Shown here: positions 51,406-59,182 of the stretch, one piece after another | Numbering within the stretch: the stretch's first letter is position 1 | How the letters are laid out: every line of letters begins with the position of its first letter | Origin: Brachybacterium kimchii | GTDB taxonomy: Bacteria; Actinomycetota; Actinomycetes; Actinomycetales; Dermabacteraceae | Length of the DNA: 64,000 nt | Assembly (NCBI RefSeq): GCF_023373525.1 | Contig: NZ_CP097218.1 | Span: 1,426,001-1,490,000 of the forward strand | Reading direction: 5' to 3' | Position numbers and translations under genes: made by a program | The notes under the pieces: model-generated | Told to the model about the DNA's origin: nothing | The model's input: the letters and a program-made list of their open reading frames with translations, nothing else | The model's database searches: none

Positions 51406-52851
51406 TCAGGCGGTCGTCGGGCCGGGACCGGAGGCCGGGTCGGGCCTGCCCGTCCCCGTGACGTCGTCGATCGTCGAGAGCGGCCCGCCGACCCGGTACT
51501 GCGCGCCGCGATGGTTCGCGGGCAGGCGGTCCCCCGCCCCGAGCAGCTTGTGGCGCAGCGTCCCCGGCGCGTACTCCTGCGGGTAGACCCCGCGGCGCTG
51601 CAGCTCCGGCACCACCAGGTCCACGACGTCCTCGAAGGTTCCCGGCGTGGTCGCGTAGGCGAGGTTGAAGCCGTCGACGTCGGTCTCCTCGACGATGTCG
51701 ACGAGGGTGTCGGCGATCTCCGAGGGCGAGCCGACGAAGACCTGCCCCTGGCCTCCGATGCCGCCGAGCCGCACGATGTCGCGGACCGTCCAGGTCTCCC
51801 CGCGCTCGTTGTCGCCCTGGAAGGCGGCGAGCGCGGACTGGATGGCGTTGGACTGCACGGCGCCCAGCGGCTGGTCGAGGTCGTAGGCGGCGAAGTCCAC
51901 GCCGAGCCAGCCGGAGAAGAACACCTCGGTGCCCTCGACGCTCGCATAGGAGAGCAGATCCGCGTGCTTCGCGCGGGCCCCGGCCGCCGTCTCGTCGGTG
52001 ATGATCGTGCTGAGCAGATAGATCTTGGCGTCATAGCGCCCGCGGCCTGCGTCCACGAGCGCCTTCCGGATGCGCTGGACGGTGCTGCGGGCGATCTCCT
52101 TGGTGGGGCCGCCGATGAAGATCGCCTCGGCGTTCTCGGCCGCGAAGCGCACGCCTCGCGGGGAGGCACCGGCTTGGAAGACCACGGGGGTGCGCTGGGG
52201 CGAGGGCTCCGAGAGGTGGATGCCGGGGACATCGAAGAAGGTGCCGTGGTGCCCGATGTGGTGCACCTTCTCGGGGATCGTGAACACGCCGGACTCGGCG
52301 TCGCGGACCACGGCGTCGTCCTCCCAGGAGCCCTCGAGGAGCTTATAGATCACCTCGAGGTACTCGTCGGCGTGGTCGTAGCGCGCGTCGTGCTCGACCA
52401 GGTCGTGCTGGCCGAGGTTCTTCGCGGCCGAGGGCAGGTAGCCGGTGACGACGTTCCATCCCACCCGGCCCTTGGTGAGGTGGTCGAGGGTCGACAGGCG
52501 CCGGGCGAAGGGCACCGGGTGCTCGAAGGCGGTGCCCGCGGTGATCCCGAAGCCCACGTGCTCGGTGACGGCCGCCCCGACCGCCGCGAGCTGCACCGGA
52601 TCGTTCACGGGCACCTGCGCGCCCTGGCGGATCGCGGCCAGGTCGTTGCCGTCGAAGACGTCGTAGGTGCCCAGCACGTCGGCGATGAACACGGCGTCGA
52701 ACAGTCCGCGCTCGGCGATCCGCGCGATGTCCTGCCAGTACTCGATGTCCTTGTAGCGCCAGGACTGGTCCCCGGGACAGCGCCAGAGTCCCGGCGACTG
52801 GTGGGCGACGCAGTTCATGTCGAAGGCGTTGAAGCGGATCTGCTTGCTCAT
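51406..52851 (-). CDS. NtaA/DszA-type flavin-dependent monooxygenase
   Basis: 481-aa luciferase-like monooxygenase of the NtaA/SnaA/DszA/SoxA family, which uses reduced flavin from a separate reductase. Hallmarks: IRFNAFDMNCVAHQSPGLWR, FDAVFIADVLGTYDV, HLTKGRVGWNVVTGYLPSAA, PVVFQAGASPRGVRFAAENA, GSPSEIADTLVDIVEE. Known substrates include chelators, dibenzothiophene sulfone and dialkyl sulfones; which applies here is unknown. The ATG overlaps the acyl-CoA dehydrogenase-like gene stop by 4 nt, so the two form a tight pair. Confidence 0.93.
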   Translation of the reverse strand: MSKQIRFNAFDMNCVAHQSPGLWRCPGDQSWRYKDIEYWQDIARIAERGLFDAVFIADVLGTYDVFDGNDLAAIRQGAQVPVNDPVQLAAVGAAVTEHVGFGITAGTAFEHPVPFARRLSTLDHLTKGRVGWNVVTGYLPSAAKNLGQHDLVEHDARYDHADEYLEVIYKLLEGSWEDDAVVRDAESGVFTIPEKVHHIGHHGTFFDVPGIHLSEPSPQRTPVVFQAGASPRGVRFAAENAEAIFIGGPTKEIARSTVQRIRKALVDAGRGRYDAKIYLLSTIITDETAAGARAKHADLLSYASVEGTEVFFSGWLGVDFAAYDLDQPLGAVQSNAIQSALAAFQGDNERGETWTVRDIVRLGGIGGQGQVFVGSPSEIADTLVDIVEETDVDGFNLAYATTPGTFEDVVDLVVPELQRRGVYPQEYAPGTLRHKLLGAGDRLPANHRGAQYRVGGPLSTIDDVTGTGRPDPASGPGPTTA

Positions 52852-54137
52852 GCGCGGGCGACCGCCTCTCGGGTCTCGCCGGGGCGATGCTCCGGGGCGG
52901 GATCGGCCGTCGCCCCCTGTCCGTCCGCTGCGACAGCCGTGCCGACGCCCCAGAGACGGAGGGGATCCGCGCCGTTGACCAGGTGGTCGCCGATGATGCG
53001 CTGCTTGTAGATCACCGGGTTGTGGGAGGAGACCGTGCGTGTGTTGCGCCAGTGGCGGTCGAGGCCCAGGTCGGTGCTCGTGCCGGAGGCGCCCAGGGCG
53101 TTGAAGAGCCGGGTCACGGCCTCGGGGACGAGCTCGGCGAGCACGACCTGGCCCTCGGCGGTGGCGAGCTCGGCCTCGGCGAGGGCCGCCCGCTGCGCCT
53201 CGGAGCCGCGCTCGGGCTCGAGGTCGGAGGCGCGCTGGAGCGCTGCGGCGGCGCGGTCGACGACGGCTTCGGCGGCGAAGGCCGCGGAGCGGACCTGCCC
53301 GATCACGGCGAGGATCTGACCGTCGTCCCGTGCCCGGGAGGCGAGGCCGTGGCTGTACACGCGCGTGCGGGCGCGGACGGCGTCGGCCGCGTCCTCGGCG
53401 GCCCGGCGTGCGATGCCCGCCTGCACCACGAGGAGGACGAGCTGGTAGAGCGCCGTCTGGTAGCTGAAGCGGTCCGTGAGCACGATGACGTTCCCGGGAT
53501 CGACGGGCACGTCGTCGAACACGATCGTGCCGGTGCCGGTGAGCTGCTGCCCGAAGCCGTTCCAGTCGTCGCTCACGCTCAGGCCGGGATCGTCCGTGGG
53601 CACGAGGACCGCGACGGTCTCGCCGGAGTCGTCGGCCGCGGTGGCATCGGTCCACTGGGCGAAGATGCTGCCGGTCGTGTAGTACTTCCGGCCGCGCAGA
53701 CGCAGCCCCTGCGGCGTGGAGACCAGGCGGGTCGAGGGGCTCGCGGTCGTGGAGCCCGAGGCCTCGCTCCAGGAGTTGCCGACGATCTCGCCGTCGAGGA
53801 AGCGGCGCAGCCAGTCCTCGCGCGAGTCGTCGCTCGTGTGCACGCGGTCCTCCACGATCGCGAACTGGCCGCGGAAGATCTGCGGCAGGCTCGAGTCCGC
53901 CGCGGCGGCGTCCACCCAGATGCGGGCGGCCTGCGGGATGCTCAGTCCCGCGCCGCCGTCGGCGATCGGGATGCGCAGGGCGCCGAACCCGAGGGCCGCG
54001 AGCTCGGCGACCTCCTCGCGCGGCAGCCGGTGCTCGCTCTCGCGCTCCACGGCGCCTGGGGCGATCCGCGCGAAGACCTCGCGGAACCTCTGCGCGATCT
54101 TCTCTGCTTCTTTCGGTGAGGTCACGACGGTGGGCAC
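52848..54137 (-). CDS. Acyl-CoA dehydrogenase-like flavin monooxygenase (SfnC/DszC type)
   Basis: 429 aa, acyl-CoA dehydrogenase fold. It includes AEKIAQRFREVFARIAPGAV, FGALRIPIADGGAGLSIPQA, FRGQFAIVEDRVHTSDDSRE, GLRLRGRKYYTTGSIFAQWT and the C-terminal GLDRHWRNTRTVSSHNPV. This subgroup includes DszC and SfnC, which act with DszA/SfnG-type partners on organosulfur compounds and use FMNH2 and oxygen. Its pairing with the downstream NtaA/DszA-type gene fits such a two-step sulfur or nitrogen-scavenging route. No flavin reductase or ABC transporter is adjacent. The start is GTG at 54137; a GTG at 54125 is possible. Confidence 0.88.
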   Translation of the reverse strand: MPTVVTSPKEAEKIAQRFREVFARIAPGAVERESEHRLPREEVAELAALGFGALRIPIADGGAGLSIPQAARIWVDAAAADSSLPQIFRGQFAIVEDRVHTSDDSREDWLRRFLDGEIVGNSWSEASGSTTASPSTRLVSTPQGLRLRGRKYYTTGSIFAQWTDATAADDSGETVAVLVPTDDPGLSVSDDWNGFGQQLTGTGTIVFDDVPVDPGNVIVLTDRFSYQTALYQLVLLVVQAGIARRAAEDAADAVRARTRVYSHGLASRARDDGQILAVIGQVRSAAFAAEAVVDRAAAALQRASDLEPERGSEAQRAALAEAELATAEGQVVLAELVPEAVTRLFNALGASGTSTDLGLDRHWRNTRTVSSHNPVIYKQRIIGDHLVNGADPLRLWGVGTAVAADGQGATADPAPEHRPGETREAVARA

Positions 54138-54308
54138 CTTCCGGCTCGGGAGACGTTCGTCCGGTCACGACCTCGGGGCCGTGACGTCTCCCGAACGTAT
54201 GCGGCGCCCCGCGCCGCACGGAAGGGCCTCGTCACATGCGGAAATGCAGATTCGCGCGAGGGCGCGGAATGACGCTCAGCAGAGCCCGCCAGGCAGTCGC
54301 GTGACGCG

Positions 54309-54674
54309 TCACGAGCGCAGCGACGCCGGCTCCCACAGCTCGATGCGGTTCCCCTCGGGATCGCGCACCCATCCGAAGCGTCCTGCGCCCTCCATCTCCT
54401 GCACCGCGTCCTCCACGTCCGCTCCGGTCCTGCGGAGCCGCGCGCGCAGGGCGTCCAGGTCGTCGACGCGCAGGTTGAGCATGGCCGTCTGCCCCGAGTC
54501 GCCGAAGTAGTCGGTGTCCTGCGGGAAGGCGGCGAAGACCGTCGGCCCCGCCTGCTGGTGCCACAGTCCGTTCTCGTCGATGTCGAGTCCCAGCACGTCC
54601 CGATACCAGGTGGTGAGGCGCTGCGGATCCGTGGCGCGCAGGAAGAAGCCGCCGATGCTGTGCACATGTCCCAT
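54309..54674 (-). CDS. VOC family (glyoxalase-like) protein
   Basis: 121-aa vicinal-oxygen-chelate protein: FFLRATDPQRLTTWYRDVLG, NLRVDDLDALRARLRRTGAD, then GRFGWVRDPEGNRIELWEP with the terminal Glu metal ligand. Such single-domain members include lyases, dioxygenases and resistance proteins; the substrate is unknown. TACACT 7 nt before the ATG suggests a leaderless mRNA. It may belong functionally to the monooxygenase pair downstream, but there is a 170-nt gap. Confidence 0.9.
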   Translation of the reverse strand: MGHVHSIGGFFLRATDPQRLTTWYRDVLGLDIDENGLWHQQAGPTVFAAFPQDTDYFGDSGQTAMLNLRVDDLDALRARLRRTGADVEDAVQEMEGAGRFGWVRDPEGNRIELWEPASLRS

Positions 54675-54681
54675 GGCGGCG

Positions 54682-54687
54682 AGTGTA
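54682..54687 (-). promoter_or_regulatory. -10 box of leaderless VOC gene
   Basis: TACACT on the minus strand, 7 nt before the ATG at 54674. Confidence 0.5.
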
Positions 54688-54739
54688 GGCGGACGCCGAG
54701 GACAGGCGGAGCGCGCCCCGGGCCGTCCCGCTCCCGCCC

Positions 54740-55459
54740 TCAGTCCAGCTCGATGGGCTCGATGAGCGAGGGGTCGGTGCGGTCGATCTTCCGGACGCTG
54801 TTGACCTGGCGGTCCACGGGATGGGTGACCAGGGTCGTCGCGATCTCGTCGGAGGCCTCGCCGAGCTCGTGCTGCAGTGCGTCCTTCTCCTCGCCCTCGA
54901 GCTTCTCGGGTGCGAGCCAGCGCCCGAGCATGTCCTCCGGCAGGTAGGCGGGCATGCGGTCGTGGACGTCGCCCGCGGCGTCCTTCGCCTCGCGGGTGAT
55001 GATCGTGAAGGAGACCTGCCAGGCCTCGCCGTCCTTCCGGGCGGAGGCGAGACCGGCGGCGTGCAGCAGACCGGCGTGCTCGGCGTGCACGTAGAAGGGC
55101 TGTTTGGCGCCGTCGGCCTGCTCGACCCACTCGTAGTAGCCGTTCATCGGGACCACCACGCGGGCGCTCGCGAAGGGACCGCGGAACATGCCGTTGGTTG
55201 TCACCGTCTCGAAGCGCGCGTTGATGGGGCGGGGCCCCTTGTCCTTCGCCCAGGAGGGGTGCAGGCCCCAGCGCGCGGGTTCGAGGGTGCGGCGCAGTTC
55301 GCCGTCCTCGTCATAGTGCTCGCGGACGACGGGCGCGAGGGTCGACGGAGCGATCGAGTAGGCCGGCGACCAGTCCGGGCCGTCCTGGTCCGCCTTGGTG
55401 GCGACGTAGGCGCGCAGCAGCCCCGCCTCGTCGAAGTCGAGCACGAACCGTCCGCACAT
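54740..55459 (-). CDS. SRAP (HMCES/YedK) abasic-site shield protein
   Basis: 239-aa SOS-response-associated peptidase-fold protein that forms a stable thiazolidine crosslink with abasic sites in single-stranded DNA. Cys2 follows the initiator Met (MCGRFVLDFDE), Asn and Glu ligands lie in PRPINARFETV and NGYYEWVEQ, and the active-site His is in VHDRMPAYLP. GAGGAGG lies upstream of the ATG. It stands alone, divergent from the first small exported-protein gene. Confidence 0.95.
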   Translation of the reverse strand: MCGRFVLDFDEAGLLRAYVATKADQDGPDWSPAYSIAPSTLAPVVREHYDEDGELRRTLEPARWGLHPSWAKDKGPRPINARFETVTTNGMFRGPFASARVVVPMNGYYEWVEQADGAKQPFYVHAEHAGLLHAAGLASARKDGEAWQVSFTIITREAKDAAGDVHDRMPAYLPEDMLGRWLAPEKLEGEEKDALQHELGEASDEIATTLVTHPVDRQVNSVRKIDRTDPSLIEPIELD

Positions 55460-55569
55460 GAGGGCCTCCTCGTCAGGTGCCCATGATGGTAGCCGGGGCT
55501 GACCGCACTTCCCTCGGGGCGCAGCTTTCGTACCCGACAGCCCGCTGCACGCCGAGCACGGGGCTCCCC

Positions 55570-56115
55570 ATGCCCCCTCAGCCCCCGCCCTCGAGAGAAC
55601 TCCGTCGCAGAGGCATCCTCCGCGGCGCGGCGTGGAGTGCCCCGCTGATCCTCGTGTCCACCGCTGCCCCCGCCATCGCCGCCTCGGAGCCCGGACCGGC
55701 GCTGAACGACGAGGCGAACTACTACTGGAACGTCGCGGCCGACGCGCACTTCATCACCGTCGCCGCCGCAGAGAGCCACCTGCAGTTCCAGGTCTCCGCC
55801 CAGGTCAGCTACCGGGCGGACCCCTGGGTCCCGCCGCCGGACGGGGCGACGCTGCAGATCGTCATCGAGCTCTCCCAGCCCGCCCAGCTGAGCTCGGTCG
55901 GCGCGGGCTGGGTCGCCTCCCCGGCCACGGGCACCACCGCCACCACGTTCACGTTCTCGCTCACGCCCGCCTCGCAGGGAGGCGGACTCTCCGCGACGTT
56001 CTTCGGCACCGAGGCCGGAGAGCTGACCGCCCACGGCACCATGAGCGTGCTCGATCCCGGCGAGGCGACCTGGGCGCAGGAGCCCGCGATCGACAGCGGG
56101 ACCCTGAAGGACTGA
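55570..56115 (+). CDS. Small exported protein 1 with twin-arginine-like signal
   Basis: 181 aa, no recognised domain. The N-terminus has RRRGILRGAAWSAPLILVST then APAIAAS, a twin-arginine-like signal with a predicted cut near residue 37. The mature part is a Thr/Ala/Ser-rich, beta-prone sequence with no Cys. The frame opens 31 codons further upstream; I used the ATG right before the Pro-rich start of the signal. Two more genes with the same signal motif (RRxxLxxGxAWxxP) lie at 56690 and 57597. No LPXTG or C-terminal membrane anchor is present, so the protein is probably secreted or wall-associated. It ends at a strong terminator. Confidence 0.72.
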   Translation: MPPQPPPSRELRRRGILRGAAWSAPLILVSTAAPAIAASEPGPALNDEANYYWNVAADAHFITVAAAESHLQFQVSAQVSYRADPWVPPPDGATLQIVIELSQPAQLSSVGAGWVASPATGTTATTFTFSLTPASQGGGLSATFFGTEAGELTAHGTMSVLDPGEATWAQEPAIDSGTLKD

Positions 56116-56134
56116 GCGCACGCCCGCGAACGAC

Positions 56135-56169
56135 GGAAGGCTCCCCATCGTGACGATGGGGAGCCTTCC
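56135..56169 (+). terminator. Terminator after exported protein 1
   Basis: Perfect 16-bp stem GGAAGGCTCCCCATCG (56135-56150) with CGATGGGGAGCCTTCC (56154-56169), loop TGA. Probably also the ancestral downstream terminator of tRNA-Ala. Confidence 0.88.
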
Positions 56170-56174
56170 AGTGA

Positions 56175-56209
56175 TGCCGTGGAGCTTAGGGGAATCGAAC
56201 CCCTGACCT
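56175..56209. repeat. 35-bp copy of the tRNA-Ala 3' end (attachment-site scar)
   Basis: Perfect direct repeat of 58972-59006. It covers 30 nt of the tRNA-Ala 3' half (T-arm and acceptor, GGAGCTTAGGGGAATCGAAC on the plus strand) and 5 nt beyond it. The rest of a tRNA is missing on its 5' side. Confidence 0.85.
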
Positions 56210-56339
56210 CTTGTTCGGTGTACTGGGAGACGACGAATCGGCAGCTCACGGGCGGCAATAGCGCCTAGGCAGGGCTCAATTATGAGGCCAGGCCTGAGCA
56301 CCAACACGAACACACTTGGACGGATGCGATGGTTAGGAC

Positions 56340-56513
56340 GTGCCGACCCTCGAAAGCCAGCACGGTCTCGCCGCCGCGACCGCCCACGACGGGGTCACGA
56401 TCGCCTCGGTGTACGAGTGCGCTGCCCTGCAGCCCCGCTACCGCACGGGCGAGGACCCGGCGGCCGTGACCGACGCGCATATCCTCCACGCCCTCGGCAC
56501 CCTCAACGGCTGA
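56340..56513 (+). CDS. Small hypothetical protein, 57 aa
   Basis: GTG-initiated frame VPTLESQHGLAAATAHDGVT...HALGTLNG with TTAGGA four nt upstream and a terminator hairpin 14 nt after the stop, so it looks like a complete tiny gene. No family is recognised. It lies just inside the tRNA-Ala repeat, within the presumed element. Confidence 0.5.
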   Translation: MPTLESQHGLAAATAHDGVTIASVYECAALQPRYRTGEDPAAVTDAHILHALGTLNG

Positions 56514-56527
56514 CATCTGTGTCATCT

Positions 56528-56561
56528 GCGCCCCTCATCTCCTCCGGGAGGTGAGGGGCGC
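56528..56561 (+). terminator. Terminator after the 57-aa gene
   Basis: 15-bp stem 56528-56542 with 56547-56561 (one G-U), loop TCCG, followed by TTCTGCTGT. Confidence 0.75.
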
Positions 56562-56689
56562 TTCTGCTGTCTGGATCGGGATCTTCGGTGCATACATACG
56601 AAAGCGCGCATAGTGGTTGTATATGGTGTAGATCACCTGTTCCTCGCTTTTCGGACAAACGGGGCGACTGATTGGTAGCTTTCGTCAGC

Positions 56690-57424
56690 GTGACCACCCC
56701 GAGCGAACGCCCCCGCATCCCCCGTCGCGCCCTCGCGCGAGGAGCCGCCTGGGCCGCCCCCACCGCACTCCTCGTTACGTCGGCCCCAGCCATTGCCTCA
56801 TCCCTCCGCAAAGATCCCGGCATCAACGGATGGGTGAACAACAGCTACCGCGTCGGTACGTGCGGCTCGACGAACACCTCCATCGAGGTCACCTCGATCG
56901 GTAGCGGCACCACCCCGGACGGCGCACCCTTCGGCCTGTACCTGTACGACACCGACGACGTCAGCACCGCGACCAACGCAACCATCACCTACTGGGTACT
57001 CGGCAACCACGCCACGTCCGGATCGACGGCAATCACCTGGTCCAGCGCGAGCGGCCACTCGAGCTGCTGGAACTACCAGGGACGCATCGGCACAGCCCAG
57101 AAGCCCGACGGGCTCACCTACACCGGATACCGGTGGACGTACACGTGCGCCATCAACCCGAAGTCAACGACCACGGGCAACGACGGCGTCAAGCGCGTCA
57201 TGCTGGGCAACTTCCACGTCACCTCCAACACCTTCGCCCAGCCCACCGGATCCTGCGGAAAGCTCAACTTCTGGACCGAACGGGCGGTCACGCTGGACGG
57301 TAACGCGTACACCTTCCAGCGCCGCGCCGGAACCGACGGGGCCTACACCGCTTCAACAAGGGCCCGCTCCGCCCGCGCCACCAACGAAGACGACGGCGAC
57401 GATCCGCGGACCGGACTCAGCTGA
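56690..57424 (+). CDS. Small exported protein 2 with twin-arginine-like signal
   Basis: 244 aa from the GTG at 56690. Signal: RRALARGAAWAAPTALLVTS then APAIASS, same layout as exported protein 1. The mature region is Thr/Ser/Gly-rich with about five Cys (TCGSTN, SSCWNYQG, YTCAIN, GSCGKLN) that could form disulfides, and many aromatic residues, suggesting a beta-sandwich. No family is recognised. Upstream DNA (56580-56680) is AT-rich; a TAGCTT box lies 8 nt before the start. It lies within the tRNA-Ala-bounded segment. The C-terminus is charged (ARATNEDDGDDPRTGLS). Confidence 0.68.
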   Translation: MTTPSERPRIPRRALARGAAWAAPTALLVTSAPAIASSLRKDPGINGWVNNSYRVGTCGSTNTSIEVTSIGSGTTPDGAPFGLYLYDTDDVSTATNATITYWVLGNHATSGSTAITWSSASGHSSCWNYQGRIGTAQKPDGLTYTGYRWTYTCAINPKSTTTGNDGVKRVMLGNFHVTSNTFAQPTGSCGKLNFWTERAVTLDGNAYTFQRRAGTDGAYTASTRARSARATNEDDGDDPRTGLS

Positions 57425-57596
57425 GAACTCCGAAGCACCGCGCAAGTGCGCCCCCATCCTGACCTCGCGATCGGGGTGGGGGGCGCGTCACGTATCCACG
57501 AGAGTCGAGAGGGTACCGAGCTCCGCATTGATACCGTGCGTATGCGCGGCCCCAGTGGGGGATCAGGCCGCACACTTTCGTCCCTTGGGAGAGCAC

Positions 57597-58226
57597 GTGA
57601 GCGAATCGCCCAGCCAGACTGATCGGCACATTCACCGTCGCAGCCTCGTAAAAGGCGTGGCATGGACGACGCCCGCCATCGTCGTCAGCACAGCAGCACC
57701 CGCCTACGCCGCCTCCGCCAATTGCACTCCGCAATCAGCCTCGCAGGTTCAGCAGAGCTTCACTTTCACCTCGGGCATCTCGAAATGGACGATGTCGCGA
57801 GACCCATCAACCGCCCCTGCTGTGGAGTACTCCTCCTCCTACAACAACCTTGCCAACGCCGCGGTTCTCGTCGCAGATCCGCCAGCCAACGTGACGTCGA
57901 CAACGACTCTCCAGAGCCCCACGGCCTGTCTGGCCCCGGGGACCTACGCATTCAAGTTCGACTCGCGTCTGTACAACGCGAATCCTCGTAATCTTCAACT
58001 GCGGGCTGACGTGGTGCTGCAGGACACGGGTGCAACCACCGGCAACCTCATCAACTTCACGACAACGTCCGGAGCGATTTCGTCCAGGACTGGTGACACG
58101 GTGACCATCACCATCACGCAGAAAGCGCAGATCCGCTTCCGCTTCCGCTGGACCTTTGCGACGAGCGGGACCGGAGCGGGAGATGACATCGGCGTCTCCG
58201 CCCCCACGGTCACGAAGACTGCCTGA
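57597..58226 (+). CDS. Small exported protein 3 with twin-arginine-like signal
   Basis: 209 aa from the GTG at 57597, which has GGGAG nearby upstream. Signal: RRSLVKGVAWTTPAIVVSTA then APAYAAS. The mature part (SFTFTSGISKWTMSRDPSTA; AFKFDSRLYNANPRNLQLRA; GDTVTITITQKAQIRFRFRW) reads like a carbohydrate-binding or jelly-roll type beta domain, though I cannot place it in a family. Two Cys are present in the mature protein. Lower GC than the surrounding housekeeping genes. Terminator follows at 58235. Confidence 0.7.
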   Translation: MSESPSQTDRHIHRRSLVKGVAWTTPAIVVSTAAPAYAASANCTPQSASQVQQSFTFTSGISKWTMSRDPSTAPAVEYSSSYNNLANAAVLVADPPANVTSTTTLQSPTACLAPGTYAFKFDSRLYNANPRNLQLRADVVLQDTGATTGNLINFTTTSGAISSRTGDTVTITITQKAQIRFRFRWTFATSGTGAGDDIGVSAPTVTKTA

Positions 58227-58234
58227 CCACGCGC

Positions 58235-58270
58235 AAATGCCCCGCCCTCCCGAATGAGGGTGGGGCGTTT
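58235..58270 (+). terminator. Terminator after exported protein 3
   Basis: AAATGCCCCGCCCTC (58235-58249) with GAGGGTGGGGCGTTT (58256-58270), two wobbles or mismatches, ending in a T-run. Confidence 0.85.
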
Positions 58271-58272
58271 CG

Positions 58273-58521
58273 TCATGTCCGGCCCGGGTTCGCCTCCCGC
58301 AGAGCGTCCTTCCAGTACGGGTCCGGGCGCCCCCGCGACGTCGTGAGCTTCGCGCCCTGCAGGTTCACGCGCGGGCTCACCCACGCGAGCACGTACGGCT
58401 CCGCCGCGTCGAGCTGATCCATCCACTCGTCCACGGTCAGGTCCAGATACTCCCGGTCCACGGTCACCCGGACGGTCTCGGCGGGCAGTGACGCATCCCG
58501 GCTGCTGTGCGTGTACCCCAC
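58273..58521 (-). CDS. Hypothetical protein, possibly degraded
   Basis: 82 aa from a GTG at 58521: VGYTHSSRDASLPAETVRVT then EYLDLTVDEWMDQLDAAEPY. Codon composition looks protein-like, but upstream of 58521 the protein-like sequence moves to another frame (YPRYHAHHDLMSAAERVVSG), so a frameshift in a longer ancestral gene is possible. No family recognised; phage-like small proteins often look like this. Inside the tRNA-bounded segment. Confidence 0.35.
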   Translation of the reverse strand: MGYTHSSRDASLPAETVRVTVDREYLDLTVDEWMDQLDAAEPYVLAWVSPRVNLQGAKLTTSRGRPDPYWKDALREANPGRT

Positions 58522-58618
58522 GGGCGTCCACGGTCCGCCGGTACCCGGAGACGACGCGCTCTGCGGCCGACATGAGGTCGTGGTGGGCGTGGTAGCGCGG
58601 ATACCGCGCGCAGTTCGC

Positions 58619-58783
58619 TCATGCCGCCTCCCAGTCGCCCGGGTCCTGCGACTCCTCACCGCGCCGCGCCCACTCGTCGTCCGCCGGCGGGGTGGGCGGC
58701 TCGAAGAACGGGTGCACTCGCTGCTCAATCCTCATCCGCACCTCGTGCGCCCACTCCGCATCCCGCTCACGCATGCTCCCCAT
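58619..58783 (-). CDS. Hypothetical 54-aa protein
   Basis: From the ATG at 58783: MGSMRERDAEWAHEVRMRIE, then QRVHPFFEPPTPPADDEWAR and an acidic end. Its stop overlaps an ATG at 58622 as ATGA, hinting at coupling to the following, disrupted frame. No family recognised. Frame stays open upstream to 58888. Confidence 0.35.
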   Translation of the reverse strand: MGSMRERDAEWAHEVRMRIEQRVHPFFEPPTPPADDEWARRGEESQDPGDWEAA

Positions 58784-58937
58784 GAGGGAAGTCTGCGCCT
58801 GGGCTGGGACAGATGAGGCTGTATCGGCCAGGACAGTACGAGGAGGGCGTTGGGCATCCGCTTCCAGCATGGGCAACCTGATGGGCATCCCGACCTTGGG
58901 TCACCTCAAGTAGGCATCGCTTCGTCACAACAAGAAA

Positions 58938-58962
58938 GCCCCTCACCGTCCTGGTGAGGGGC
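58938..58962 (-). terminator. Terminator downstream of tRNA-Ala
   Basis: GCCCCTCACC (58938-58947) with GGTGAGGGGC (58953-58962), loop 5 nt; on the minus strand it is followed by TTTCTTGTT. Confidence 0.8.
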
Positions 58963-58971
58963 CTTCTGTCG

Positions 58972-59006
58972 TGCCGTGGAGCTTAGGGGAATCGAACCCC
59001 TGACCT
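58972..59006. repeat. 35-bp repeat at the 3' end of tRNA-Ala
   Basis: Second copy of the repeat at 56175-56209; here it is part of the intact tRNA gene. The two copies delimit about 2.8 kb. Confidence 0.85.
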
Positions 59007-59049
59007 TTTCATTGCGAACGAAACGCTCTACCAACTGAGCTAAAGCCCC
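58977..59049 (-). tRNA. tRNA-Ala(CGC)
   Basis: 73 nt on the minus strand: starts GGGGCTTTAGCTCAGTTGG, anticodon loop TTCGCAA with anticodon CGC, T-arm GGGTTCGATTCCC and 3' end AAGCTCCA. The acceptor stem contains the G3-U70 wobble that identifies tRNA-Ala. The 3' half is the target of the direct repeat. Confidence 0.96.
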
Positions 59050-59182
59050 GTGCCGCATGGCGACCTGGCAAGCCTAGCATCGCGAAGCCGGTGCTCACGA
59101 CCGCTCGGAGCCGCCTTGACGAGGATCACAGCGACCGGTCACGGAGCCGGAGGGGAGCCTCCGCAGCTGCCGTCGCCCGCTC

